37,779 nucleotides of DNA, from the IMG/VR virus record IMGVR_UViG_3300031758_000217, positions 1-37,779 of that record. One strand, given 5' to 3'. The notes beneath the pieces were generated by a model, which was not told where the DNA came from, did no database searches, and worked only from the letters and a program-made list of their open reading frames with translations. Source of the DNA: a virus. Of the stretch, positions 21,421-27,330 are shown piece by piece (position 1 is the stretch's first letter; every line of letters starts with the position of its first letter). The translations under genes and the position numbers were made by a program.

Positions 21421-21549
21421 TTAAATATCGTCTACGCCATCACGATCAACATCAAATCTAATTAGCATTCCAGCTAATAGAATAACCAGTGGAGCCGCAA
21501 GGAATAAACACAATACGGCTCCAAAGATCTCCCCCAACAGGAAATCCAT
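21421..21549 (-). CDS. Small membrane protein, 42 aa
   Basis: TAATG coupling with the GP88-like gene. Hydrophobic helix LGEIFGAVLCLFLAAPLVILLAG, then FDVDRDGVDDI, which looks like a calcium-binding DxDxDG loop. Function unknown. Confidence 0.6.
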   Translation of the reverse strand: MDFLLGEIFGAVLCLFLAAPLVILLAGMLIRFDVDRDGVDDI

Positions 21550-22295
21550 TATTTTTTACTCGCAGAAAATCGAATGTCTGCTTTACCATAAACGCACAAT
21601 CCACATGAGACACATGCAGAACCAGCAGAAGAGATAAGCGGAATAGATTTCATATTTTCAGGACATTTAGCGCCAGGCTTACCCGTTAATTCTTTCATAG
21701 TACTTTCAGTAACGGCAAACGTTTTCCCTAGATAGGCCAGGCGGACACCGTCGTTAAGTTTTAAATCGTGTGCAATTTCTTTATTCTCATCATCCGTAGA
21801 GTAATAAAGAGATAAGTTAGAAATATCCTTAAGAATTAATGCTGCAGACTTAACTCGTGTGTACACCCAGAATTGAATATCTGAATTCTGATCAATCACA
21901 GTCTTCCACGCATATGCATACGTGTCATTAAAGAAATCTCCGTCCCAGTGGATACGGAATAATAACTTAGCATTGCGCTTTTCACAATCCTTGCGAAAGT
22001 CTGCAATCATAGATTCAATTAAGTTAACCATGGCAGGACCGTCGGCGTCTTTTAATAAATTCCAATTATGCATGAGCACATTGCGAACACCCTTATAAAC
22101 TTTTTCAAGCTTGCCCGCATAGCACACGCTTTCGCAAATACTAGTAGCTCCAGGGCATGAGAATTCTTTACCTGCAGGCAGGCCAAAGGTATTAGCAATT
22201 GTAGGAGTTTTACCGTTAGGGGAAACGGCATTCGTTACTTTACGGTCCATTGAGCGCTTTAACATGGGCCCAATTATAGCAGCTTGATCTGACAT
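21549..22295 (-). CDS. GP88-like cysteine-rich phage protein
   Basis: 248 aa from ATG 22295, in TAATG overlap with the upstream gene. Family-typical motifs: FSCPGATSICESVCYAGK near the N-terminus, RIHWDGDFFNDTYAYAW, FWVYTR, LYYSTDDEN and a C-terminal CVSCGLCVYG. The seven or so cysteines suggest an Fe-S or zinc protein. The family is known from mycobacteriophages (gene product 88) without established function. Its presence supports the host group. Confidence 0.75.
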   Translation of the reverse strand: MSDQAAIIGPMLKRSMDRKVTNAVSPNGKTPTIANTFGLPAGKEFSCPGATSICESVCYAGKLEKVYKGVRNVLMHNWNLLKDADGPAMVNLIESMIADFRKDCEKRNAKLLFRIHWDGDFFNDTYAYAWKTVIDQNSDIQFWVYTRVKSAALILKDISNLSLYYSTDDENKEIAHDLKLNDGVRLAYLGKTFAVTESTMKELTGKPGAKCPENMKSIPLISSAGSACVSCGLCVYGKADIRFSASKK

Positions 22296-22438
22296 TATAA
22301 ATCCCCCATTTCTGCATCCGCCATGCGTGACATCATGCGCCACATGTCTTGCTTAATAGCATCGTCGGAACCATAGAGAGATCCATCGCAATCATTCATT
22401 TCATGACCGCAGCAAGGAAAGTCTTCGCAAGTATTCAT
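22295..22438 (-). CDS. Small Cys/Met-rich protein, 47 aa
   Basis: ATG 22438 lies 7 bases after AACGAAAGG. CEDFPCCGHEMNDC provides potential zinc ligands; the C-terminus is an amphipathic Met-rich helix (DMWRMMSRMADAEM). Function unknown; coupled to the GP88-like gene. Confidence 0.62.
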   Translation of the reverse strand: MNTCEDFPCCGHEMNDCDGSLYGSDDAIKQDMWRMMSRMADAEMGDL

Positions 22439-22466
22439 TAGTTGACCTTTCGTTGGAGAGGTTGAA

Positions 22467-22488
22467 AGTATAACAGATCTAACTGACA
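22467..22488 (-). promoter_or_regulatory. TGTCRG-class promoter
   Basis: Minus strand: AAATGTCAGTT with TGTCAG at plus 22483-22488, 10 bp, TATACT at plus 22467-22472. Drives the small Cys-rich and GP88-like genes. Confidence 0.72.
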
Positions 22489-22497
22489 TTTCCAATT

Positions 22498-22575
22498 CGA
22501 CACGCCGATTCAGGGGATATTTTTAGTGTGTCTTAAATCACAAAATGCCCGCACAGCTTTGTGGGCGCATTTGTC
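22498..22575 (-). repeat. Intergenic module with terminator-like hairpin
   Basis: Contains CGACACGCCG (22498-22507) and, in the minus direction, GCCCACA...TGTGCGGGCATTTTGTG, a hairpin with T-rich tail. Related to the modules at 24801-24928 and 25950-26067. It separates the 22637-22894 gene from the next operon; no gene in 22498-22636. Confidence 0.5.
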
Positions 22576-22636
22576 GACAAAAGGGAAATGGGGCGGGGAT
22601 CTAGATGATTACACGACACAAACCCGCCCCAAGCTT

Positions 22637-22894
22637 TTAATAAAGGCTTACATTAAGTTTCTTAGGAATCATAGCCTTTACAAATTGAATTGTTTCGATT
22701 GGCAAAAATAAAGCAGTTGTTTTCTTTTTCTTTAAACTATCATAAACAAACGCTCTAACATTTCCGTCAAAGTTTTTGATGTTTGAGAATACAAGTTCAG
22801 TTAAGTATTCTTTATCCACGCCTTGTTCGGAGTAGATAGTTAAATCATTTGATTTTACTTCGTCATAGATTTCTATTCTAAATCTATTTTTCAT
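22637..22894 (-). CDS. Hypothetical protein, 85 aa
   Basis: Leader AACAAAGGAAC before the ATG. Alpha/beta protein with a basic middle (YDSLKKKKTTALFLPIE). No family recognised. Confidence 0.62.
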   Translation of the reverse strand: MKNRFRIEIYDEVKSNDLTIYSEQGVDKEYLTELVFSNIKNFDGNVRAFVYDSLKKKKTTALFLPIETIQFVKAMIPKKLNVSLY

Positions 22895-22963
22895 TTTGTT
22901 CCTTTGTTAGTAGGGATTGTAATTATAACATTGGGGGCTAGATTTTGTCTAGCCCCCTAAGAG

Positions 22964-23146
22964 TTATGCGCCGATTTTAACCATAGCCCAACGCAAACCA
23001 TTTTCTGTATTCAGCCCAAGTTTAGTTAAGTTAGGGCGAATAGAAACGATTTCGCTAATTGTGCCAGTAATACCAGACTTGCCTGTGGTGAATACATCGC
23101 CTTTGCGATAGAAACGACCCTTAGCGGTATCTAGAATTGGTGACAT
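22964..23146 (-). CDS. SGITG-motif small protein, 60 aa
   Basis: AACGAAAGGAAATAAA leader. Beta-rich, with VFTTGKSGITGTISEI and LRWAMVKIG; it is a paralogue of 23743-23898, which has YTTTQSGITGVIKAV and RWTSV. The fold is likely a small SH3/KOW-like barrel. Confidence 0.62.
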   Translation of the reverse strand: MSPILDTAKGRFYRKGDVFTTGKSGITGTISEIVSIRPNLTKLGLNTENGLRWAMVKIGA

Positions 23147-23173
23147 TTTATTTCCTTTCGTTAGTTGGTGTGT

Positions 23174-23199
23174 GTGAGCAGTTTTTAGACTTGCTCAGG
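23174..23199 (-). repeat. Intercistronic GAGCA/TGCTC hairpin, copy 2
   Basis: GAGCAG-TTTTTAGACT-TGCTCAGG between 22964-23146 and 23214-23636; same sequence type as at 20237-20262 and 23698-23724. Confidence 0.5.
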
Positions 23200-23213
23200 T
23201 CGTTGCTTGTTAT

Positions 23214-23636
23214 TTATAGATAACGAGCAATAGCGTTGTATGTAGAAGTAGAAACTACTTCCTCGTCGGTCATCTTGAGAATACGGATAGCGTTTTCCAT
23301 CTCGTCTTTCATCTCACGATAAGTGTGCTGATGGATTTGCTCAAAATCCTTTACTGGTTCAGCAGGGAAATCGCCTTCCTTAACTGTTAAATCAAAATCA
23401 ACATTAAGGGTGTTGTTCCAAGAACGATAGTTGGTGCGTAGGTTTTCAGCCTTTGAGAATTGACTAATAGCCCACTTCCCAATTTCTTTTTTCCACGCTT
23501 CTACTTTCTTGTTATACTTTGCTTCGTTCTCGTCTTGCTTTGTGTAATCAGCCTCTAGTTTGGCTAATCTTGCTTCTAAGGCTTTAATAACCTTAGTAGT
23601 TGCGATTTTTACCTGTATTGCTTTTCCTCTTGCCAT
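23214..23636 (-). CDS. Coiled-coil hypothetical protein, 140 aa
   Basis: TAACGAAAGGAAAAAC leader. N-terminal coiled coil (VIKALEARLAKLEADYTKQDENEAKYNKKVEAWKKEI appears as a long charged helix), then a helical C-terminal half. A recurrent actinophage type without function. Confidence 0.68.
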   Translation of the reverse strand: MARGKAIQVKIATTKVIKALEARLAKLEADYTKQDENEAKYNKKVEAWKKEIGKWAISQFSKAENLRTNYRSWNNTLNVDFDLTVKEGDFPAEPVKDFEQIHQHTYREMKDEMENAIRILKMTDEEVVSTSTYNAIARYL

Positions 23637-23666
23637 TTGTTTTTCCTTTCGTTAGTTGTTGGGAGT

Positions 23667-23688
23667 ATTGTATCAGTTGCCACCGACA
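23667..23688 (-). promoter_or_regulatory. TGTCRG-class promoter
   Basis: Minus strand: TGTCGGTG with TGTCGG at plus 23683-23688, 10 bp, TACAAT at plus 23667-23672. Confidence 0.7.
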
Positions 23689-23697
23689 CAAAATTGG

Positions 23698-23724
23698 TGA
23701 GCAGTTTTAGTAGTCTTGCTCAGG
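23698..23724 (-). repeat. Intercistronic GAGCA/TGCTC hairpin, copy 3
   Basis: GAGCAG (from 23699) and TGCTCAGG (from 23717) with loop TTTTAGTAGTCT. Located upstream of the promoter at 23667-23688 and after gene 23743-23898 in the direction of transcription. Confidence 0.5.
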
Positions 23725-23742
23725 ACTTCTCCCCTATGGGAA

Positions 23743-23898
23743 TTATTTAGCAGATACGCTTGTCCAGCGTTCCTTGCCCTCTACATCAAGCAGAATACGA
23801 TTTACTCCGCTAGGGTGATTATCAACGGCTTTAATAACGCCTGTGATACCGCTCTGTGTAGTTGTGTAGGTTTGACCTACTTGTAGTGTTGTGTTCAT
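23743..23898 (-). CDS. SGITG-motif small protein, 51 aa
   Basis: Leader AACGAAAGGAAAGACAA. Paralogue of 22964-23146; motifs VGQTYTTTQSGITGVI, N-x-I-L-L-D and RWTSV. Possibly a KOW-like RNA- or protein-binding domain. Confidence 0.62.
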   Translation of the reverse strand: MNTTLQVGQTYTTTQSGITGVIKAVDNHPSGVNRILLDVEGKERWTSVSAK

Positions 23899-23924
23899 TT
23901 GTCTTTCCTTTCGTTTAGGGCTTT

Positions 23925-23946
23925 ATTATACTACCTACCACCGACA
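23925..23946 (-). promoter_or_regulatory. TGTCRG-class promoter
   Basis: Minus strand: AATTGTCGGTG with TGTCGG at plus 23941-23946, 10 bp, TATAAT at plus 23925-23930. Confidence 0.73.
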
Positions 23947-23975
23947 ATTTATGGGAGGTAGCGGTGTGAGTTATC

Positions 23976-24254
23976 TCACAATTCTAATTCAGGTAGCCAA
24001 GCATCTAGGTGGTGAGCATCTACAATAGCGGAAGCAGGTGCGCTATCTTTACCTCTCCAAGTAATCGGCTCAGGTAATTTAATTAGTTTATTGTAGTCCT
24101 CCTCATAGTATGCGTCAATAGCATCTATGCAAGGCTCCACCATTGAGCGGGGTACGGGTGGATAGTGATTACTAGTTAGGTGTATAGCGATTTGAGTTTC
24201 TAGATCAAGTTCTAATAACCCATCAGCTAATTCAGTTGCGAGATTACTCCCCAT
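23976..24254 (-). CDS. Hypothetical protein of actinophage small-gene type, 92 aa
   Basis: Ribosome-binding site GAGGAGG. The motif IHLTSNHYPPVPRSMVEPCIDAI is one I associate with a conserved small actinophage family of unknown function. Has its own internal promoter at 24302-24323, and overlaps the upstream gene by 11 bases. Confidence 0.68.
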   Translation of the reverse strand: MGSNLATELADGLLELDLETQIAIHLTSNHYPPVPRSMVEPCIDAIDAYYEEDYNKLIKLPEPITWRGKDSAPASAIVDAHHLDAWLPELEL

Positions 24255-24528
24255 TATTATCCTCCTCTAAGATAGTTTCAGTTAAGTTGTCCATTTCGGC
24301 TATTGTATCGCATAGCACCGACATTTGTTCCTCAGTTAATAGGACTCTAGTTATGCCATCTGCTACTTTGCTAGATAGGGCAGCAGAATACATGAATAGA
24401 TACTTAGCGAATACATCATCAGAAAGTTCATTTCTGCGTGTGTGTAATTCACCCGCTAATCCCATAATTTCATCATCATAAACACTTTCCTTAGTTACCT
24501 CAAGTAATTCGATAGCAGTAGATAACAT
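24244..24528 (-). CDS. Helical hypothetical protein, 94 aa
   Basis: TAATG coupling with the upstream gene. All-helical appearance (STAIELLEVTKESVYDDEIMGLA, EMDNLTETILEEDNN). Function unknown; contains the promoter of the next gene. Confidence 0.63.
   Translation of the reverse strand: MLSTAIELLEVTKESVYDDEIMGLAGELHTRRNELSDDVFAKYLFMYSAALSSKVADGITRVLLTEEQMSVLCDTIAEMDNLTETILEEDNNGE
24302..24323 (-). promoter_or_regulatory. Internal TGTCRG-class promoter
   Basis: Minus strand: AAATGTCGGTG with TGTCGG at plus 24318-24323, 10 bp, TACAAT at plus 24302-24307, inside the coding frame of 24244-24528. Confidence 0.68.
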
Positions 24529-24734
24529 TATTTAACCGCCTTTAATTTTGCCCAAGAGGTACCATCATTTAATTCGTCAATAGTTGGTTGGATAGTAGGT
24601 AATAGGTGGTCTTTTAATAAACCTTCTAGAATAGCAATTTGTTCATCTTTCTCCAAGGAAAGTATGCGAATTGCGCTAGGGTGTGTTTCGTCAAACTCTG
24701 TTACGAATTTGAGATAGTGTTCTACTTTAATCAT
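24528..24734 (-). CDS. Hypothetical protein, 68 aa
   Basis: ATG 24734 (MIKVEHYLKF) follows AACGAAAGGTTACAG. A longer reading from 24785 would begin on the ATG of the promoter element itself and is rejected. Helical (SLEKDEQIAILEGLLKDHLL). Function unknown. Confidence 0.66.
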   Translation of the reverse strand: MIKVEHYLKFVTEFDETHPSAIRILSLEKDEQIAILEGLLKDHLLPTIQPTIDELNDGTSWAKLKAVK

Positions 24735-24762
24735 CTGTAACCTTTCGTTGTTGGGTGCGATT

Positions 24763-24784
24763 ATTATAGCGTAAGTCACCGACA
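24763..24784 (-). promoter_or_regulatory. TGTCRG-class promoter
   Basis: Minus strand: AATGTCGGTG with TGTCGG at plus 24779-24784, 10 bp, TATAAT at plus 24763-24768, leader ACAACGAAAGG. Confidence 0.75.
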
Positions 24785-24800
24785 TTATCTAATTTGGTTA

Positions 24801-24928
24801 CGGCGTGTCGCAGGATTTGTGAGCTTTCTCACAGAATTCGGGAAAAAGAATAAATCGGACATAAAGTACATTTTGCCCCCTCAGCTTTTGGGGGCGCAGC
24901 TGGCGATCTTGTCAAATCGCCACGCCGT
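24801..24928 (-). repeat. Intergenic module bounded by CGGCGTGTCG inverted repeat
   Basis: CGGCGTGTCG (24801-24810) and CGCCACGCCG (24919-24928, one mismatch to a perfect inverted copy) bound a gene-free block. Inside are AAATCGGACATAAAG (24852-24866) and a GCCCCC/GGGGGC hairpin. It lies between the end of 24937-25125 and the next promoter. Sister module at 25950-26067. Confidence 0.6.
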
Positions 24929-24936
24929 TTATTTAA

Positions 24937-25125
24937 TTACACACGCCCAAAAATTGTTGTGTAATTACTCGCCTCGTGAAATCTCACGACATCAAATCGC
25001 TCATTATCTTTTGCAAACATTTCAGCAAAATCATTTACCATTTTAGAAAATAAAGCGGGGTGAGTTTTTGTGCTGGCATACTTTAAAATTTCAGCCGTTG
25101 CAATGTAATCTTTTCTAGTCATCAT
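24937..25125 (-). CDS. Hypothetical small phage protein, 62 aa
   Basis: Overlaps the upstream stop by 4 bases. Begins MMTRKDYIATAEILKYA and ends DNERFDVVRFHEA, a pattern found in small proteins of many phages and of unknown function. Operon end. Confidence 0.68.
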   Translation of the reverse strand: MMTRKDYIATAEILKYASTKTHPALFSKMVNDFAEMFAKDNERFDVVRFHEASNYTTIFGRV

Positions 25126-25325
25126 CGCTTTACTACCTTTCCATTTCGGTGAAAAATCTTAGTGTAACATTTACCGCTAGGAGTAAATAAGTTAATTGTT
25201 GAGTATTCATCAGCAAAGCCCCAGTCAATAAACTTAGCAAACTCTTCGTGTGCGTTTAATTCATCTGAGTATTCTTTACTCCAATGAATTGCGTTTTCAT
25301 CATTAGCAACAGTTATTTTATACAT
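25122..25325 (-). CDS. Hypothetical protein, 67 aa
   Basis: ATG 25325 (MYKITVAND) in TAATG overlap with the upstream gene. Small alpha/beta protein with YKITVANDENAIHW and a basic C-terminus. Function unknown. Confidence 0.62.
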   Translation of the reverse strand: MYKITVANDENAIHWSKEYSDELNAHEEFAKFIDWGFADEYSTINLFTPSGKCYTKIFHRNGKVVKR

Positions 25326-25456
25326 TAGATACCCCATGCTTCCTCTGCACAGTCGCAAGACTGAACATCATAATTGTTTTCATCTCCAAAGAAAATAAAT
25401 CCAGCACCGCCACACTCATCACAAGCGACACCAATTATTTCTGCTAAGTTTCCCAT
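25325..25456 (-). CDS. DnaJ-zinc-finger-like peptide, 43 aa
   Basis: ACAACGAAAGGAAAAC leader. CDECGGAGFIFF and CDC residues mimic one DnaJ-type CxxCxGxG zinc knuckle. Possibly a zinc-binding adaptor. First gene of a three-gene operon. Confidence 0.62.
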   Translation of the reverse strand: MGNLAEIIGVACDECGGAGFIFFGDENNYDVQSCDCAEEAWGI

Positions 25457-25490
25457 TTATAGTTTTCCTTTCGTTGTTTTCTTAGTTGTA

Positions 25491-25512
25491 ATTATAGCCT
25501 AAGCCACCGACA
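25491..25512 (-). promoter_or_regulatory. TGTCRG-class promoter
   Basis: Minus strand: AATTGTCGGTG with TGTCGG at plus 25507-25512, 10 bp, TATAAT at plus 25491-25496. Confidence 0.75.
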
Positions 25513-25531
25513 ATTTCGGGAAAGACACGCC

Positions 25532-25654
25532 CTAGAGCGCACCTTCCTGAAATAAGCCGATTTCTAAATCCAGCAATTCTTGCGGGTTGGCTTCGGATAA
25601 ATCTACCCAGCCAGCACCCTCATCATTAACACGGAAAATTTCTATGTATCCCAT
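25532..25654 (-). CDS. Small acidic protein, 40 aa
   Basis: Starts two bases after the upstream stop. MGYIEIFRVNDEGAGWVDLSEANPQELLDLEIG, a likely beta-beta-alpha mini-domain. Function unknown. Confidence 0.55.
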   Translation of the reverse strand: MGYIEIFRVNDEGAGWVDLSEANPQELLDLEIGLFQEGAL

Positions 25655-25656
25655 TA

Positions 25657-25854
25657 TTATTCACCAACCTTTACTGCTATTGTTCGGTAATTGTAGCGAC
25701 CATTAGAATTAACCGCAACCAAATAGGCTTCGGTATTTTCGCCATACCAAATTCCTTTAGGGTGTTTTTCTGCGGAGATAATTTCACCACGCAAAGTTTT
25801 TGAGTTGTAAGTCTTGCCAATTAGCAAGTTTTCTATTGTGTATAAGTTAGCCAT
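25657..25854 (-). CDS. Hypothetical beta-rich protein, 65 aa
   Basis: ATG 25854 (MANLYTIENLLIGKTY) after AACGAAAGGAAG; longer starts enter the promoter. Pattern I-G-K-T-Y-x5-L-x-G-x-I and NYRTIAVKVG suggests an SH3-like barrel. Function unknown. Confidence 0.62.
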   Translation of the reverse strand: MANLYTIENLLIGKTYNSKTLRGEIISAEKHPKGIWYGENTEAYLVAVNSNGRYNYRTIAVKVGE

Positions 25855-25889
25855 TGTTAGCCACTTCCTTTCGTTTTCGTTATGCCGTA

Positions 25890-25911
25890 ATTTTACCATA
25901 ACCTACCGACA
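25890..25911 (-). promoter_or_regulatory. TGTCRG-class promoter
   Basis: Minus strand: AAATGTCGGTA with TGTCGG at plus 25906-25911, 10 bp, TAAAAT at plus 25890-25895. Confidence 0.7.
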
Positions 25912-25949
25912 TTTCCTAAACGCCACGCCGTAAGTCTTAAAGAATGAGA

Positions 25950-26067
25950 CGGCGTGTCGTGTGATTAATCTCACAGGATTCAGGGCTTTTCTTAAATCGG
26001 ACATAAAGGACAAAATGCCCGCACAAAAGCTATGGGCGAGATCGCCTTTTGTCAAGGCGACACGCCG
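25950..26067 (-). repeat. Intergenic module bounded by CGGCGTGTCG/CGACACGCCG
   Basis: Perfect 10-bp inverted repeat CGGCGTGTCG (25950-25959) and CGACACGCCG (26058-26067). Inside: a TGAG...CTCA palindrome, AAATCGGACATAAAG (25994-26008) and, in the transcribed direction, GCCC...GGGCATTTTGT as a terminator. Sister of 24801-24928. Confidence 0.62.
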
Positions 26068-26069
26068 TA

Positions 26070-26210
26070 TTATCTACCGAAAGTATAGTGAGTTAGCACA
26101 CACTCTCTGCCCTCTATAGTTTGCTTACAGTTACCATAGTGCGGGGTAGAGAATAGAGAGAATACTAGTATGCCTACTAGTAACGCTACATAACCTATTA
26201 GGGCTTTCAT
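26070..26210 (-). CDS. Small membrane/exported protein, 46 aa
   Basis: Last gene of a five-gene TAATG-coupled string. N-terminal hydrophobic helix (LIGYVALLVGILVFSLF), then an outside-looking tail with two cysteines (NCKQTIEGREC) that could form a disulphide. Function unknown. Confidence 0.6.
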   Translation of the reverse strand: MKALIGYVALLVGILVFSLFSTPHYGNCKQTIEGRECVLTHYTFGR

Positions 26211-26365
26211 TACTTATTCTTCTTTCTCTTATAAATCTTATAACCTACTACTAGTAGGGCGGTGGCAATAATAGTGTGCCAAGGTAGATAGATAGCCCCT
26301 AAGAAACTATCTAACTCTATACCATAGTCACTAGTTATATATAACTCTAGTCCGTCTGTAATCAT
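26210..26365 (-). CDS. Small membrane protein, 51 aa
   Basis: TAATG coupled on both sides. One transmembrane helix (LPWHTIIATALLVVGYKIY) followed by KRKKNK, giving a cytoplasmic C-terminus. Unknown function. Confidence 0.6.
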   Translation of the reverse strand: MITDGLELYITSDYGIELDSFLGAIYLPWHTIIATALLVVGYKIYKRKKNK

Positions 26366-26514
26366 TAGTCATTCCAATCTAGTGTTAGTTCATCTTCATC
26401 ATTATCAAAAGAGATATCGCCATTTTGGATAGCATCTTCCCACGCTAGATTTTCTTCTAGTCCTATGTATGCGTCTGATACATCTGCCTGAATAGTATCC
26501 CATTTAGTCATCAT
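26365..26514 (-). CDS. Small acidic protein, 49 aa
   Basis: TAATG coupled on both sides; two consecutive Met codons at the start. Very acidic (NDEDELTLDWND). Unknown function, possibly a DNA mimic or inhibitor by charge alone. Confidence 0.58.
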   Translation of the reverse strand: MMTKWDTIQADVSDAYIGLEENLAWEDAIQNGDISFDNDEDELTLDWND

Positions 26515-26666
26515 TACTTAGTATCTACCTTTCTTACATTGTAAGTAAATCCCTTACCTAATTTATTTAATTCTTCCATTACTTTTTGGATTTCTTCAGC
26601 AGACTTAGCGGTCTGCTCTATTGCCAATAGGTTAGAGCCTTGCCAAATTGAGTAGGTGATAGTCAT
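26514..26666 (-). CDS. Small hypothetical protein, 50 aa
   Basis: TAATG coupled. ITYSIWQGSNLLAIEQTAKSAEEIQKVMEEL suggests a beta hairpin followed by a helix. Unknown function. Confidence 0.58.
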   Translation of the reverse strand: MTITYSIWQGSNLLAIEQTAKSAEEIQKVMEELNKLGKGFTYNVRKVDTK

Positions 26667-26794
26667 TAGTTATTCTCCTCTAGGTTAAAAGTGTTAGTTA
26701 GTGTTTCGTTAGCCTGTGTTAGTGTGGCTATGGCTTGCGCTAGGCTTGCCTTGCGTTGCTCCTCTATGAGAGCCTTGTATTCATCTAGTTTCAT
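26666..26794 (-). CDS. Small helical protein, 42 aa
   Basis: First gene of the five-gene string; leader AACGAAAGGGAAACTAA. One long amphipathic helix (YKALIEEQRKASLAQAIATLTQA). Unknown function. Upstream of it the sequence TTATTTGCTAGGCTCAC is present twice in tandem (26835-26874). Confidence 0.58.
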   Translation of the reverse strand: MKLDEYKALIEEQRKASLAQAIATLTQANETLTNTFNLEENN

Positions 26795-26907
26795 TTAGTT
26801 TCCCTTTCGTTAGTTGTTAGTTGTTGAGCGGTTATTTGCTAGGCTCACCCTGTCGGGATTATTTGCTAGGCTCACGCTCTAATTCTTTATTTAATTGTTA
26901 TGCCTTA

Positions 26908-26929
26908 AGGCTATCAGATAAGACCGACA
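26908..26929 (-). promoter_or_regulatory. TGTCRG element with weak -10
   Basis: Minus strand: AATGTCGGTC with TGTCGG at plus 26924-26929, 10 bp, TAGCCT at plus 26908-26913. The upstream box fits the family, the -10 is poor, and the leader to the ATG at 26794 is long. Confidence 0.45.
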
Positions 26930-26949
26930 TTCTCAAGGCGACACACCCC

Positions 26950-27051
26950 CTAAGCGGTGTGATTGTGGACACACTCAGATTCTATCTCGTGTCCAAACTC
27001 CTCTACTAATTCCTCGTAGATTTCGTCCATATAGTCTAAGTAATCGTTCAT
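26950..27051 (-). CDS. Small acidic peptide, 33 aa
   Basis: MNDYLDYMDEIYEELVEEFGHEIESEC..., strongly acidic helix; the leader contains AAAGGCGG. First minus-strand gene after the divergent control region. Unknown function. Confidence 0.52.
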   Translation of the reverse strand: MNDYLDYMDEIYEELVEEFGHEIESECVHNHTA

Positions 27052-27099
27052 TAGATTACCGCCTTTCTTTTTAAGATTAACTATTTGTTAATTGCTTAT

Positions 27100-27129
27100 A
27101 GTATAAGCCTAGCAGGGGGGACTGACAAA
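27100..27129 (-). promoter_or_regulatory. Leftward promoter of divergent region
   Basis: Minus strand: TTGTCA (plus 27124-27129), 18-bp spacer, TATACT (plus 27100-27105). Although TGTCAG is present, the -10 spacing is that of a normal sigma-A promoter, so it is not counted in the TGTCRG class. Confidence 0.6.
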
Positions 27130-27154
27130 TATCAAGTCGCAATTCGGACATGTC

Positions 27155-27235
27155 GGACATTTTGAAAAATATTTTTCAAATATCTCGTGAGATAGGTCAC
27201 ATATATGGTCGCTCTATCCCAAATGTCCGTTTTTC
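27155..27235. promoter_or_regulatory. Cluster of palindromes at divergence point
   Basis: CGGACATTT (27155-27163) inverted with AAATGTCCG (27222-27230), followed by TTTTT. Inside are the perfect 20-bp palindrome TTTGAAAAATATTTTTCAAA (27162-27181) and TATCTC-GT-GAGATA (27182-27195). The gene-free 27130-27295 separates leftward and rightward transcription and could be a control region or replication-related site. Confidence 0.5.
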
Positions 27236-27295
27236 TACAGGTGTGTATCGTACAAATAAAACCTATATTAACATTTTATGAAATCTAAAAAACAG

Positions 27296-27324
27296 TTGAC
27301 TGAAATATTTTATATTAGTATAAT
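27296..27324 (+). promoter_or_regulatory. Promoter for leaderless C2H2 gene
   Basis: TTGACT (27296-27301), 17-bp spacer, TATAAT (27319-27324); ATG 27331 is 7 bases past the -10 box. The transcript would also carry the tRNA that overlaps the gene end. Confidence 0.78.
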
Positions 27325-27330
27325 ACAATA

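Noticed and set aside
22526-22711. Plus-strand open frame over the intergenic module
   Set aside because: It runs opposite to a real gene and through a terminator-like hairpin, without promoter or ribosome-binding site.
24735-24785. ATG starts within AATGTCGG boxes (24785, and similarly 18139, 20083, 22495)
   Set aside because: These ATGs are part of the promoter element; the genes have AACGAAAGG-led or leaderless starts downstream.
26835-26874. Tandem TTATTTGCTAGGCTCAC repeat as a CRISPR array
   Set aside because: Only two copies without spacer-like regularity; the window shows no CRISPR array or cas gene.
16771-26929. TGTCRG boxes as L5-type stoperators
   Set aside because: L5 stoperators are scattered at varied positions and both orientations; here the box is fixed at 10 bp from a -10 and always co-oriented with the gene.
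27123-27128. TGTCAG at 27123 as a further member of the new promoter class
   Set aside because: The hexamer 10-11 bp away is TAGGCT, while TATACT fits a TTGTCA -35 with an 18-bp spacer, so a normal promoter explains it.
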